A DNA stretch of 64,000 nucleotides from Ichthyophis bannanicus (GCA_033557465.1 CM066037.1:204413156-204477155), one strand, 5' to 3'; positions 31,690 to 41,589 are shown, counted from the stretch's first letter. Notes: generated by a model from the letters alone, not told the origin. Numbers and translations are program-made.

Positions 31690-32093
31690 AGGAGGTCGAC
31701 TTACCCTGTTTGCCCACAGGTGGCCACTCATCACTGGGGACAGTTGGGTGTTAAGCATCGTCCACAAGGGCTATATGCTACACTTCCAGCAGCTGCCTCC
31801 TCCATACGCCCCAGGGGAGCCTCCAAGGCCTCCCCTACACACAGATCTTCTCCTTCAGAAGCTCCGTTGCGAGACAAGGCAGTGGAGCCTGTGCCTCCCC
31901 ACCTCCAGGGTCAAGGGTTCTACTCCAGGTACTTTCTCGTACCAAAAAGAACCGGTGGCCTCCGGCCTATCCTCGACCTCAGAAATCTCAACAAGTTCCT
32001 AGAGAGAGAAAAATTCAAGATGCTTACTCTTGAACACTTCTGCCCTACCTCCAGCAGGGAGATTGGCTATGCTTAGATTTAAAGGATGCGTAC
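31690..32093 (+). pseudogene. DIRS-D reverse transcriptase, N-terminal part
   Basis: Encodes 'PLITGDSWVLSIV', then 'GFYSRYFLVPKRTGGLRPILDLRNLNKF' and 'REKFKML'. A 1-base shift near 32041 and then an unrelated insertion at 32094 interrupt it, right after the codons for 'LDLKDAY'. The rest is at 33486-34893. Confidence 0.85.
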
Positions 32094-33481
32094 TGTCGCG
32101 TCCACCCCTTATATAGGCGGCTGCCTAGTGGGAGTGGGCAGACCACATATTTATTTGTATCCCTTTAAGTGCTGCGGTCTCTGTTCCCTTGTAGTTGTGG
32201 CACAGACTGAGTCAGCAAGGAATAGGGTTAACAATAAGTTTTATTGTTATTGTTGCACAAGTGTTCACCTACTATCCCAATAACAGAAATAAAGGATACT
32301 TCTCCAAAGCAAAGTCTCTTTAACTGAAACAGGATTATTCAGCTTCTAAACATATAGGCATGTTCCTTTCACAGCACTGTCTTCCAGCTTCTTCCTGATA
32401 TAAAACATTTACTGCTTTCTCCTTCAGCAATGAAAATGCTTTTTTAAAACACCAAAAGCAGTAATGCTCTTTTCTTCCAGGTTTTGCCTAATTGGCCTGG
32501 CTTTTACACTCCAGCAGCTCTCTGCCTCTTCCCGTGTAAAATCCTCCTGGCACAATGTCAGGCTTCTTCCAGCACTTACTATTAGTATCACAGTTCATAG
32601 TTTTTACCCTCTCTGGCAAAATGCACAATCAGTTTCCATATCAGAACCCTCACTAGCAACACCAGCTTCTTCCAACTGCATGGGCTCTCCCTCTGAGTCT
32701 GATATGCTTTCTTCACATACAGGCTTCTCTTGAACAGGCTTCCACTGCTCTAATAAAGCCTTTAACTGTTTCAAACGGGACTCTTCTTTAGTCTGAGCTG
32801 TGGGGGAGGAACTTAAAACACCAGACTCTTTGAGTACTGCCTTAATAGATTCAAAAGGGCTCACCTTTTTCCTGGCCTTCCGTACCCTTTCTGGCAAGTT
32901 TACAGGCAACCTCTTGTCCCCAGACTGCTTCCTCTGCTCCCGACTGTTCTCCTGCTCAACAGGGTCTGACTCTGACTCCTGTCTCCAGAGCTTCCAATCA
33001 GCCACTTGCTCATATGCAGCTGTGCTTCTCTCTGAACTAGAGCTACTCACACGTTGCCTGCAATCAGAGTATCTGTGCAGCCTTTCACTTGGAACTTTGC
33101 TCCTGCTTAAACTCTCATCTCGGTTCCTCTCACAGGTCCCCTCAGAACTCCTTTCAGGGTCTCTTCCAGAAAACTCTTACAGCTCCTTGCTGCCGACGTT
33201 CTTTCTGACCTTCCTGTTCCTGTCCTCTCTCTAACTGTTTCCTCGTGGCTAAATGTTTGGGGCTGTCCTATGGGCTTTGACTCCGCCCCCCTTCCTCTTA
33301 TGTCAGCTCCCCTGGTTGTCATGGAGCTGAGGTGTGGCTCACTCTCTTGCTTTCTGAGCACCGGGTTTTTTCCATTAGATGAAGGTTTAACCCTTTCTCT
33401 GCCTGCACTGCTCTTAGCTACAGGGGAAAAAGAGTGATTTCTGCACCTTTCACTAGTGTTTAACCCCGCTGCGCCATCACA
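32094..33481. mobile_element. 1.39-kb TG...CA insertion with 4-bp target duplication (LTR-like, unidentified)
   Basis: Begins TGTCGCG and ends ATCACA. It is flanked by GTAC at 32090-32093 and 33482-33485, and removing it restores 'DAYTHIL' of the DIRS RT. TG...CA ends and a 4-bp duplication are features of a solo LTR from an LTR retrotransposon or retrovirus-like element, though 1.4 kb is long for one. The minus strand has two charged frames, 33487-33107 (starting in the flank) and 33050-32604 (148 codons, Ser/Glu/Lys-rich, ending near 'METDCAFCQ'). I recognise no protein family. AATAAA occurs on the minus strand near 32245 and on the plus strand near 32287, so orientation is uncertain. It resembles 37541-38999 in size, orientation of the charged frame and site. 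Confidence 0.6.
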
Positions 33482-33485
33482 GTAC

Positions 33486-34893
33486 ACTCACATCCTCATT
33501 TATCCAGACCACAGAAAGTACCTCAGGTTCATTGTGGGAGGAAACCATTATCAGTACAGAGTACTGCCTTTTGGCCTCACTTCCGCCCCCAGGGTCTTTA
33601 CCAAATGCCTGGCAGTGGTGGCGGCCTACCTGAGGAATCAGGGTATCTTTGTCTTCCCCTATCTGGACGACTGGCTCCATCAGGGGTCAGACGTGCCAGG
33701 AGGCCAGACAAGCCGCCCTCCGAACTATTGCTCTTCTTCAAAACCTGGGGTTTGTCTTAAACTTTGCAAAGTCCACTTTGCTCCCCTCCCAGAACTTGAA
33801 GTTCATAGGAACAAGGCTGGACTCTCTGCTGGCAAAGGCTTTCTTGCCAGGAGACAGAGCTCAAAGACTGATAATTTTGGCAAACCAGTTTCTCAACAGG
33901 TCACTGGTCTCCGCCAGACTCTGCCTGAGGCTTCTTGGCCACATGGCTTCGACGGTACATGTGACCCCCAATGCCCGGCTCCATATGAGGCCTGCACAGT
34001 GGTGCCTCAGAACTCAGTGGACACAGGCCACAGGGACTCAGAGACAGAATAAGGGTCTCCAGACCATTCCTGAACTCCCTCTGCTGGTGGCTGCACCCAC
34101 CCAATCTACTGCAAGGGGTGCCTTTTCAGATTCCTGGGTTCACAGTGGTGTTGACCACGGATGCCTCCCTGCAACGTTGTGGGGCTCATTGTCTGGGCAG
34201 ACCAATCTACTGGAACTCAGGGCTATTCGTTTAGCCCTCAAGACTTTCTCTCACACCCTGGCTCATCAGTCTGTCTTAGTTCAAACAGACAACCAAGTAG
34301 CCATATTTTATGTGAACAAGCAGGGCGGCACTGGGTCCAGGCTCCTTTGTCAGGAGGCACAGGACCTTTGCTTGTTTGCTCTCAGGCACAACATGTTCCT
34401 CAAGGCTGTGTATCTCCCTGGCCTGGAAAACTACCTGGCAGACAGGTTGAGCAGGATTCTGCAGCCCCACGAATGGCAGCTCCATCCCTTAGTGGTTCAG
34501 AAGATTTTCCTGAAATGTGGTCTTCCATCCATAGATCTGTTTGCCAGTCCATTGAACAAACAGCTGCCAAGGTTCTGCTCCCGGCAACCGCATCCTCTGC
34601 GGCTAACCGCAGATGCTTTTCTGATTTCCTGGTCCCAGGGTCTCCTGTATACATTTCCTCCCACGCCCTTGGTGGCCCGAACCCTATTCAAGAATCTACA
34701 GGACAAGGCCTCGGTCCTGCTGGTAGCTCCCAGATGGCCGAGACAGCCTTGGTTCCCACTTCTGCTTCAACTGGCAGTGGATCCCCCACTGCCTCTGGGG
34801 TTGCAGTCCGACCTTCTCTCTCAGGATCAAGGTTCCCTTCTGCACCCAAATCTCAGAGCTCTCACTTTGATGGCATGGATGCTGCAAGGGTAG
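33486..34893 (+). pseudogene. DIRS-D reverse transcriptase-RNase H-methyltransferase-like, C-terminal part
   Basis: Picks up at 'THILIYPDHRKYLRF', then 'LPFGLTSAPRVFTKCLAVV' and the YLDD box (33660s). A frameshift near 33675 moves reading to the frame 33649-34893, which is open for 414 codons. That frame has RNase H remnants ('NLLELRAIRLAL', 'TDNQVAIFYVNKQGG', 'ENYLADRLSR') and a complete methyltransferase-like end ('IDLFASPLN', 'YTFPPTPLV', 'APRWPRQPWF'). The first RNase H Asp region (near 34150) is degraded by small shifts. It overlaps the recombinase frame from 34161 on. Confidence 0.86.
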
Positions 34894-35930
34894 TTTTGTC
34901 TCCCTGGGGCCTACCTCAGGAAGTTGAGGAGGTTCTCCTAGCCTCTAGAAAGCAGTCCACTAGGAAAACCGTTGCCCTGAAATGGAAAAGGTTTTCTGTG
35001 TGGTGTCAGCTACGTACAGAAGATCCTTTCTCCTGTGCTGTACCAGTAGTGCTTCAGTACCTACTGCACTTATCCAATCAGGGACTTAAGTTCAATTCTG
35101 TTCGGGTCCACCTCTCAGCTCTAGCAGCTCACCACTCACTGGTGGAAGGACATTCTCTTTCGGTTCACCCCTTGGTGTCCCGTTTTCTCAGAGGCTTGCT
35201 CTTGCTCAAGCCTCCAATCCGTCCTCCTGCTCCTGAGTGGGAGTTGAATGTGGTCTTGCAGCAACTGACTCGCCCACCTTTTGAGCCTATGGCTACTTGT
35301 CCTCTCCGCTTCTTGTCCTGGAAGACACTGTTCTTGGTAGCCCTAACCTCGGCCAGGCGAGTGAGTGAGCTTCAGGCCCTGGTCTGTGACAGGCCTTACA
35401 CCTGCTTCTATAGGAACAGAGTAGTCCTTAGGACTCATCCAAAGTTCCTCCCAAAGGTTGTCGTCTCTTTCCACCTCAACCAGGAGGTGGTTCTTCCGAC
35501 ATTCTTCCCTAGGCCTCATGCAAGCCAGGCTGAAGCAGTTCTGCATACCCTGGACTGTAGGAGGGCCTTATCCTTCTACCTTGACCGTATGCAGGGGCAT
35601 AGGAGGGCTACTCAGCTCTTCATATCTTTTGACCCTAATAATTTGGGGTTAGCTGTGTCCAAGCGTACCTTGTCCATCTGGGTGGCTGACTGTATCACCT
35701 GGGCTTACAGGGCGGCTGACCTTCCTTTGCAGGGTCGGGTCACGCCCCATCGTGTCAGGGCAATGGCTGCCTCAGTGGCTCATCTCCGCTCTATACCGCT
35801 GGTAGGCATCTGCAGGGCTGCAACTTGGTCCTCAAGCCAGACTTTTGCGGCCCATTACTGTCTGGAGAGGGAGTCCCGTAGGGACAGTGCTTTTCGTCAG
35901 GCAGTACTCTGGAATCTCTTTGAGGTTTAG
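34161..35930 (+). CDS. DIRS-D tyrosine recombinase (longest intact frame)
   Basis: Uninterrupted for 589 codons. Residues ~250-589 are the recombinase proper: core-binding region from 'LASRKQSTRKTVALKWKRF', catalytic Arg400 in 'ARRVSEL', HxxR as His530/Arg533 ('PHRVRAMA') and nucleophile Tyr566 in 'AAHYCLERES'. All key residues are present, so this copy may encode an active enzyme. Residues 1-~245 overlap the RNase H/methyltransferase frame and are Ser/Gly/Pro/Gln-rich without a recognised fold. A start nearer 34880 is possible. It ends ~135 bases before the ICR. Family role: insertion of circular cDNA without target duplication. Confidence 0.9.
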   Translation: MPPCNVVGLIVWADQSTGTQGYSFSPQDFLSHPGSSVCLSSNRQPSSHILCEQAGRHWVQAPLSGGTGPLLVCSQAQHVPQGCVSPWPGKLPGRQVEQDSAAPRMAAPSLSGSEDFPEMWSSIHRSVCQSIEQTAAKVLLPATASSAANRRCFSDFLVPGSPVYISSHALGGPNPIQESTGQGLGPAGSSQMAETALVPTSASTGSGSPTASGVAVRPSLSGSRFPSAPKSQSSHFDGMDAARVVLSPWGLPQEVEEVLLASRKQSTRKTVALKWKRFSVWCQLRTEDPFSCAVPVVLQYLLHLSNQGLKFNSVRVHLSALAAHHSLVEGHSLSVHPLVSRFLRGLLLLKPPIRPPAPEWELNVVLQQLTRPPFEPMATCPLRFLSWKTLFLVALTSARRVSELQALVCDRPYTCFYRNRVVLRTHPKFLPKVVVSFHLNQEVVLPTFFPRPHASQAEAVLHTLDCRRALSFYLDRMQGHRRATQLFISFDPNNLGLAVSKRTLSIWVADCITWAYRAADLPLQGRVTPHRVRAMAASVAHLRSIPLVGICRAATWSSSQTFAAHYCLERESRRDSAFRQAVLWNLFEV

Positions 35931-36063
35931 GCAACTCCTGCCCTCCAGCCCTCCGTTGGGCTACCGGTGGAGGTTCTTTCAGTGAAAAGCCTTTCTTTGA
36001 TGCTGGGACTAGAGGGAGTTCTCTTGCTCAGCCTGGGTTCCTGGTAGCCCAGAGCTAGGGAGT

Positions 36064-36164
36064 CACCCATATGTGAGGACTGGCTTCCTGCTTGGTCCTG
36101 GAGAAAGAGTAGTTACTCACCTGTAACAGGTGTTCTCCAGGAGCAGCAGGAATCAGTCCTCACA
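36064..36164 (+). repeat. DIRS-D ICR
   Basis: The first part complements the left end, the second part the right end. The minus strand reads 'gtaactactctttctccaggacc', the predicted circle junction. Confidence 0.92.
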
Positions 36165-36246
36165 ACCCTCCTTCCTCCCCTGGGAGTTGCAGTTGTACAT
36201 AGTTTATTTTACATTTTTGTGTGCTGTTTTTTAGCTATGTCATTTG

Positions 36247-36432
36247 ACTGAGCAAGATGGCACCATTAGGCGGGAAGGGGACCGCGCATGCGTGCCTGCA
36301 TTCCGAAAGGCTTTCATAGAAAGCTGGGGAAATGCTCTGCAGGGGCTCCATCGACGTCGATGTCACCCATATGTGAGGACTGATTCCTGCTGCTCCTGGA
36401 GAACACCTGTTACAGGTGAGTAACTACTCTTT
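36247..36432 (-). repeat. DIRS-D right inverted terminal repeat plus extension
   Basis: 36247-36401 mirrors the left ITR. 36402-36432 is the right-only extension with the perfect dyad 'cacctgttacaggtg' followed by 'caggtgagt'. Confidence 0.92.
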
Positions 36433-36598
36433 TCCCGAGGAAGGGTGCGGCTTACAGAAACTACCCCACTTACCAGGCCACCCCAGCTCCCCAACAGGGG
36501 CAGCAGGCCAGGGGACAGGGGCATGGCCCACGTAAGCTGAAGACCCCCAAGCCTCCAGTTCCGGCTCCTACCCAGCCGGGGGGGGGGGGGGGGGTTGA
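36433..36598 (+). pseudogene. DIRS-C gag, C-terminal tail
   Basis: Resumes the Lys/Gln/Pro-rich tail ('PRKGAAYRNYP', 'GQQARGQGHGPRK') after DIRS-D and ends with a run of ~16 G before 'ttgactcc'. The other copies end gag at the equivalent of this stop. Confidence 0.8.
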
Positions 36599-37540
36599 CT
36601 CCCAGTTCATAGCTCCTCTCCCACCAATGGTTTGGCCCAGCACAGGAGGAAGGCTGGCCCTGTATGCTCACAGATTGCTAGCCATTACCAGCAACGCCTG
36701 GGTTTTGAAAATAGTCCAACAGGGCTACTTACTTTATTTCAACCAGGTGCCCACCTCCTTTTTCCCAGTAGAGCCTCTCAGGCCCCCTCTTCACAGAAAC
36801 CTCCTCCTGCAGGAATTGGCAGGTCTGCTAAAGGATCAGGCAGTGAAACCGGTGCCCCACCACCTGCAGGGGCAAGGCTTCTACGCCAGGTATTTCCTCA
36901 TACCAAAAAGAAAAGGAGGCCTTCGCCCCATCCTAGACTTGCGCAATCTGGACAAGTTCCTGGTGAGGGAAAAGTTCAAGATGCTTTCCCTTGGGATCCC
37001 TACTGCCTTACCTCCACCAGGGAGACTGGCTATGCTCCTTAGACTTAAAGGATGCTTATACTCAAATCCTCATACACCCAGAACACAGACGATATCTGAG
37101 GTTTGTGGTCGGAGGAAACCACTTCCAGTGCAAGGTGCTTCCCTTTGGCATAGCTTCTGCTCCCAGAGTATTTACTAAATGCCTAGCAGTGGTGGCGGCC
37201 TTCCTCAGAAGCTAAGGAGTCTTCGTCTTTCCATACCTAGATGACTGGCTCATCAGGGGCCAATCGGCACAGGTGGCACAGCAGGCCACTGCTTGCACAG
37301 TCACCCTGCTCCAGCACCTAGGGTTTGTTGTAAATCACGCAAAGTCCACTTTAATTCCCACTCAGAACATGGAGTTCATAGGGGCAAGACTGGACACCCT
37401 TCAGGCAAGGGTTTACCTACCGCTGGACAGGGCAAGGCGTTTGCTGGACTTGGTACAACAGGTCCAGCACAGACCTCATGTCTCCGCAAGGGTCTTCTTA
37501 TGCCTCCTGGGCCACATGGCCTCAACGGTACATGTGACTC
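36599..37540 (+). pseudogene. DIRS-C reverse transcriptase, first part
   Basis: Encodes 'GRLALYAHRLLAI', 'GFYARYFLIPKRKGGLRPILDLRNLDKF' and, after a shift near 37000, 'DWLCSLDLKDAYTQILIHPEHRRYLRF', 'LPFGIASAPRVFTKCLAVV'. There is a stop near 37215 and then the intact YLDD box (~37235-37250). It is interrupted at 37540 by an unrelated insertion just after 'GHMASTVHVT'. Confidence 0.86.
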
Positions 37541-38999
37541 ATATCGTGGGGAGCCCCGTCTATGCCATTAGAAATATGGGGCTGCTCCACAGCAAAGATT
37601 ATTTTAGGTAGCCAAAGGGAATGTAAGGTTCATCTGACGTAGTAAAGATGTTCTTACTTATTCCAGCTTCCTAAGAGCACTCATTAACGAAACCAAGTGT
37701 AGAGAAATTAAGGCTTTTATTCCCCGTCAGTGCAAGGGTTCAAAATAAGACATTTAGAATCAACAGAAAGTCCTTTGTTTCAAAAGGTACCAGCATTCAA
37801 ATCATATGCTTAATTGTTAAACTTCATAATTTATGCAAGGCTTGATTAAATGAATTCAGCTCATTCCAATAGCATAGGAATTCTACAAATTTCTTCTAGT
37901 TTACACGGTGGGTACAGACTCCTGGCACGAGGCTATGCACAACTCACATTCCATCTGTTCAGGTTGAGACATGGGAACAGTATGCATTCTATCTCCATGG
38001 ATTCTTCATCAGGGGAACAATCACTGTCCCTGTCTGACACAGGTCTGTGTGCAATGTCTCTAGGGTCTTGTCTCCAGTACCACTGTGTTCTAAGAGCTTT
38101 AGGGATTTTATGAAACCAATCTGGCTTCTCCTTCTTTACAGAGTGAGCACGTGTTTCAACAGGGCCTTTAGGACTCAAGCATTTTATATCATTAATAAAT
38201 CTTTCATACCTGGAGTCTGGCTCATTTGAATCCGCAGAGTTTTCCCTTTCAGAAACTTTCCTCCTGTAACAGGTTCTCTGCCTGTAGGCTTTATGCAATG
38301 CTCTGCTTTCTGGCAGCCTGGTAAAACCTGACGTGGATTCCCTTTTCTCCTTTGGTAAGAACTCAGCCTTTTCACAAAGTGCTTTTCCTTTCTTGCCTGT
38401 TAACACTTGGTTAGCATTTCTCAGAGATTGCAAGCTTTTCTCTAAACCATTCTCTCCGGTTCTTTGCTTCTGTCTCTCTGCTCTTGAGTCAGGAACACTG
38501 TGAGAACAGGGCGTGGCACAGACTCTAACTTCAGAGCTGGCTCTAACAAACTTCCCTTGAACAGCAGCACGCTTAGCCTGGCCTTTCTGAACTTCACCCT
38601 TGTGAACTCTGTTCCTTTGGGCTTGCTCACATAGGATTCTTTCACTTACTCCTTCTCTTGGAGCTGATCCTCTTAATAGAGCTGTTCCTCCTTGTGAAGA
38701 CGTTCCTCCTTTCTCTGCTTGCTCTCTCTCCTTCTCTCCTTGCTCCTCCTCCTCCTCTTGCTCCCCTGCCTTCTCTTCTGCCTTGCTGGCATTCAGCTCT
38801 GGCTTATAAAGGAATCTTTCCTTCAAGACTTCCGGGGTCATTCCCAGGTGCAAATCATTAGCCCTCTTAGGCTCATTAGCTCCTGTATGGTCATTCCTGC
38901 TCCCTCTAGCTGTGCCTGGAGGTAACTGCACATCTAAATTCCTAAAAGAAACAGGATTTCTTTTCAAGTTCACATCTTTATTGATACCCACATCATGAC
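37541..38999. mobile_element. 1.46-kb insertion in DIRS-C RT (unidentified, possibly LTR-like)
   Basis: ACTC at 37537-37540 is repeated at 39000-39003. Removing the insert rejoins 'catgtgactc' to 'catatgctcgc' and restores the DIRS frame. The minus strand has a long frame (39006-37933, 357 codons, first ATG in the flank) rich in Glu, Lys, Arg and Ser, ending near 'EESMEIECILF'. AATAAA on the minus strand (~37700) lies near the 37.5-kb end. The minus-strand start, TGTCATGATG, resembles that of the insertion in DIRS-D (TGTGATGG), but the other end is not CA. No protein family is recognised. Confidence 0.55.
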
Positions 39000-39003
39000 A
39001 CTC

Positions 39004-39437
39004 CATATGCTCGCTTCCACATGTGCACAGCTCAGTGGTGCCTCAGAGACCAGTGGACACAAGCCACAGGCCGCCTCAAAGACAGGGTAGCGATTTCCAA
39101 GCTACTGGTGACAGCTTTGCAATGGTGGCTTCAAACCCCCCCCCCCTTTCCCCCCCCAGTTTGCTTCAGGGAGTACCATTCCAACCTCCCTCTCACACCA
39201 GAGTGCTGACAATAAATGCCTCCTTGCTGGGCTGGGGAGCCCATTGCCAGGGTTCATGCACTCAGTGTTTGTGGTCCTCGCAAGAGGCCACACTTCAAAT
39301 CAATTTTCTAGAGCTTCGAGCCATCCGCCTAGCTCTTGAAGCCTTCTGTCATCTTCTTTCACATCAGTCGGTGCTGATACAGACAGAGAATCAAGTAGCG
39401 ATGTTATACATCAACAAACAGGGAGGCTGTAAGTATT
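39004..39437 (+). pseudogene. DIRS-C RNase H region
   Basis: Carries 'VLTINASLLGWGAH' (Asp of TDAS changed to Asn), 'INFLELRAIRLALEAF' and 'TENQVAMLYINKQGG' (Asp of TDNQ changed to Glu). Two of the usual catalytic acids are therefore altered. A C-rich run lies at 39140-39160. It is cut at 39437 by an L2 tail. Confidence 0.82.
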
Positions 39438-39553
39438 AGTGTGTGTGTCTCATATCCCCGCGTGTTAAATGTATCCCCCACTTGTGTTGTGACCGCTTTG
39501 ATTGAAGGATAAGGCGGTATACAAAAACTATCTAAATAAATAAATAAAATAAA
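39438..39553 (+). mobile_element. L2-type LINE 3' tail inserted in DIRS-C
   Basis: Short insertion ending 'gaccgctttgattgaaggataaggcggtatacaaa...ctaaataaataaataaaataaaat'. It has no coding part. DIRS RNase H homology continues at 39554. Confidence 0.8.
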
Positions 39554-40010
39554 ATGCCAGGAAACCCTTGGCCTCTGCTGTTTTGTAGTGGCGCATCACA
39601 TGTCCCTAAGGGCAGTTTATCTGCCAGGTCAGGAGAACCTCCTGGCCGACAAGTTGAGCAGGATTCTTCAGCCTCACGAATGGCAACTGAACCGGGATGT
39701 AGCCCAGCAGATCTTCAACCACTGGGGTCTCCCATCCATGGATCTCTTTGCCAGTCCGCAAAACCACCAGTTGCCCCAGTTCTACTCGAGGCAGCCGCAT
39801 CTGCTGAGCGTGGGCACAGGACCTTCTCTATGCGTTTCCACCCACACCCCTGGTGGCATGCATTCTGTTCAAGATTCTTCGGGACAAGGCCTCTGTCATC
39901 CTGGTAGCGCCCAGGTGGCCAAGACAGCCTTGATTCCCTCTTCTCCTTCAACTGGCAGTTTAAACTCCACTCCCACTGGGGGTGCAGCCCGACCTCTTGA
40001 CCCAGGAACA
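39554..40010 (+). pseudogene. DIRS-C RNase H end and methyltransferase-like region
   Basis: Encodes 'LRAVYLPGQENLLADKLSRILQPHEW', then 'GLPSMDLFASPQN' and, after a frame change near 39820, remnants of the 'YAFPP' and 'APRWP' region. Confidence 0.8.
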
Positions 40011-40039
40011 AGGTTCTTTACTACTCCCCAACCTCAGAT

Positions 40040-41076
40040 CCCTCAACTTAATGGCATGGCTGCTGAGAGGGTAATACTTGCTCCTCTAATCCTTCCCAAG
40101 GAGGTTGAGGAGTGTTGCTGGCCTCCAGGAGGCAGTCCACTTGAAAATCCTACGCGTTCAAGTGGCGTAGATTTGAAGTGTGGTGTACCCAAAATAAGGA
40201 GAACCCGTTCACTTGCGAAGTACCTCAGGTATTACAGTACTTGCTCCACCTCTCAGAGTTGGGCCTCAAGTCTAACTCTGTCAGGGTCCGCCTGAGTGCG
40301 CTATCAGCTAACCACTCTCCAGTGGACGGGCAACCTCTTTCAGCTCACCCTTTGGAATCCCGATTCCTCAGAGGCCTCCTACTCCTGAAGCCTCCGATTC
40401 GCCCACCGGCTACGGAGTGGGACTTAAATGTGGCCTTGCAGCAGCTTACTCGCCCACCTTTTGAACCAATGTTCTCCTGTCATCTCCGCTTACTTTCCTG
40501 GAAAGCACTCTTTCTGGTGGCACTCACATCTGCTCGAGCGAGCTGCAAGCTTTAGTATCGGATAGATCGTATACACGGTTTTATAAAAACAGGGTGGTCC
40601 TACGTACTCACCCCAAGTTCTTTCCATAAGTGGTTTCCTTGTTTCACCTCAACCAAGAGATGGTTCTTCCAACCTTCTTCCCCAGGCCACATATCAACAG
40701 GGCAGAAGCGGTTCTGCATACCCTGGACTAACAGGGCGCTCGCCTTCTAACTGGAGCGTACGCGGGGACATCGGAGAGTTCCCAGCTCTTCGTCTCTTCT
40801 GTCACCAAGCGCACGTTATCCACCTGGGTGGCTGACTGCATCGCCTGGACGTACAAGGCAGCTGACCTCCAGCTGCAGGGCTGAATTATGGCCCACTCTG
40901 TCAGGGCTAAGGCCGCATCAGTGGTTAACCACCACTCTGTTCCGTTGGCAGACATCTGCCGGGCTGCAATTTGGTCTTCAAGCCAGACTTCTGCAGCCCA
41001 TTACTGCCTGGAGAAAGAGTCCCAGCGGGACAGTGTTTTCGGTCAGGCGGTACTCTGTAACCTATTCAAGGTGTAG
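40040..41076 (+). pseudogene. DIRS-C tyrosine recombinase (broken)
   Basis: Recognisable from 'LAPLILPKEVEE' through 'LGLKSNSVRVRLSALSANHSPVDGQ' (open 40178-40555) to the end 'AAHYCLEKESQRDSVFGQAV', stop at 41076. A deletion near 40535 removes the catalytic Arg block (ARRVSEL reduced to 'ARASCKL'). Stops follow near 40629 and 40730, and a ~25-codon stretch is missing near 40790. The His of HxxR is kept ('AHSVRAKA'). It cannot be active. Confidence 0.85.
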
Positions 41077-41231
41077 GCAACTCCTACCATCCGACCCTTT
41101 GGTGTCAGGCTACCGGGGGGTGGGGGGGGGGGGGTTGCGTTCTCGGAGAAAAATCCTATCACTGCTGCTGCGGCTCTTCTAGAGGGAGCCATTTTCAGCT
41201 ATGGGTTCTCGGTAGCCTATAGCTAGGGAGT

Positions 41232-41330
41232 CCCATATGTGAGGACTGACTTCTTGCTTCTTCCTGGAGAAAGTGTAGTTACTCACCTGTAACAGGTGTT
41301 CTCCAAGGACAGCAGGAATCAGTCCTCACG
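41232..41330 (+). repeat. DIRS-C ICR
   Basis: Complements the left end (first part) and right end (second part). The junction reads '...gtaactacactttctccagg' on the minus strand. Confidence 0.88.
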
Positions 41331-41409
41331 ACCCTCCCTCCTCCCCTGGAGTTGCAGTCGTTTGATTAATTTTTTCTCACTTTTGCCGTCTTTTTAGCTG
41401 TGTCATCTG

Positions 41410-41589
41410 ACTGAGCAAGATGGCACCCTTGGGCGGGAAGGGGACCGCGCATGCAATCCCAAAAGCTTTCTTTGAAAGCTGGGGAATTGCTCCGCACGAG
41501 GGCTCCGTCGGCACCGACATCACCCATATGTGAGGACTGATTCCTGCTGTCCCTTGAGAACACCTGTTACGGGTGAGTAACTACGCTTT
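41410..41589 (-). repeat. DIRS-C right inverted terminal repeat plus extension
   Basis: Mirrors the left ITR to ~41559. The extension to 41589 carries 'cacctgttacgggtgagtaac'. Beyond it, 41590-41885 shows no feature I can name apart from a C-run. Confidence 0.88.

Larger units (their letters stand above)
29304..36432 (+). mobile_element. DIRS-D, family-2 DIRS nested in DIRS-C
   Basis: The element is 7.13 kb, of which 1.39 kb is a later insertion (32094-33481). The left end is 'ctccaggacc' and the right end '...gtaactactcttt'. It sits in the 'aaaaagccccttt|tcccgagg' sequence of DIRS-C gag. The ICR junction 'actactc-ttt-ctccagg' shows TTT as the shared crossover core, and TTT is present on both sides of the insertion. 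Gag has one frameshift, RT has frameshifts plus the insertion, and the recombinase is intact. Confidence 0.93.
26259..41589 (+). mobile_element. DIRS-C, family-2 DIRS, split by four later insertions
   Basis: Element segments are 26259-26798, 27719-29303, 36433-37540, 39000-39437 and 39554-41589. The intruders are an L2 (26799-27718), DIRS-D (29304-36432), an unknown 1.46-kb element (37541-38999) and an L2 tail (39438-39553). Joining the flanks restores gag and RT-RNase H homology at each point. Without the insertions C is about 5.6 kb. The left end is 'ctccaggaac' and the right end 'gtaactacgcttt'. All its genes are broken. Confidence 0.9.

Noticed and set aside
32800..33234. 144-codon Leu/Ser-rich plus-strand frame in the 1.39-kb insertion
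   Set aside because: It is the complement of the charged minus-strand frame; the hydrophobic bias is what antisense of Lys/Glu codons gives. Neither strand is proven coding.
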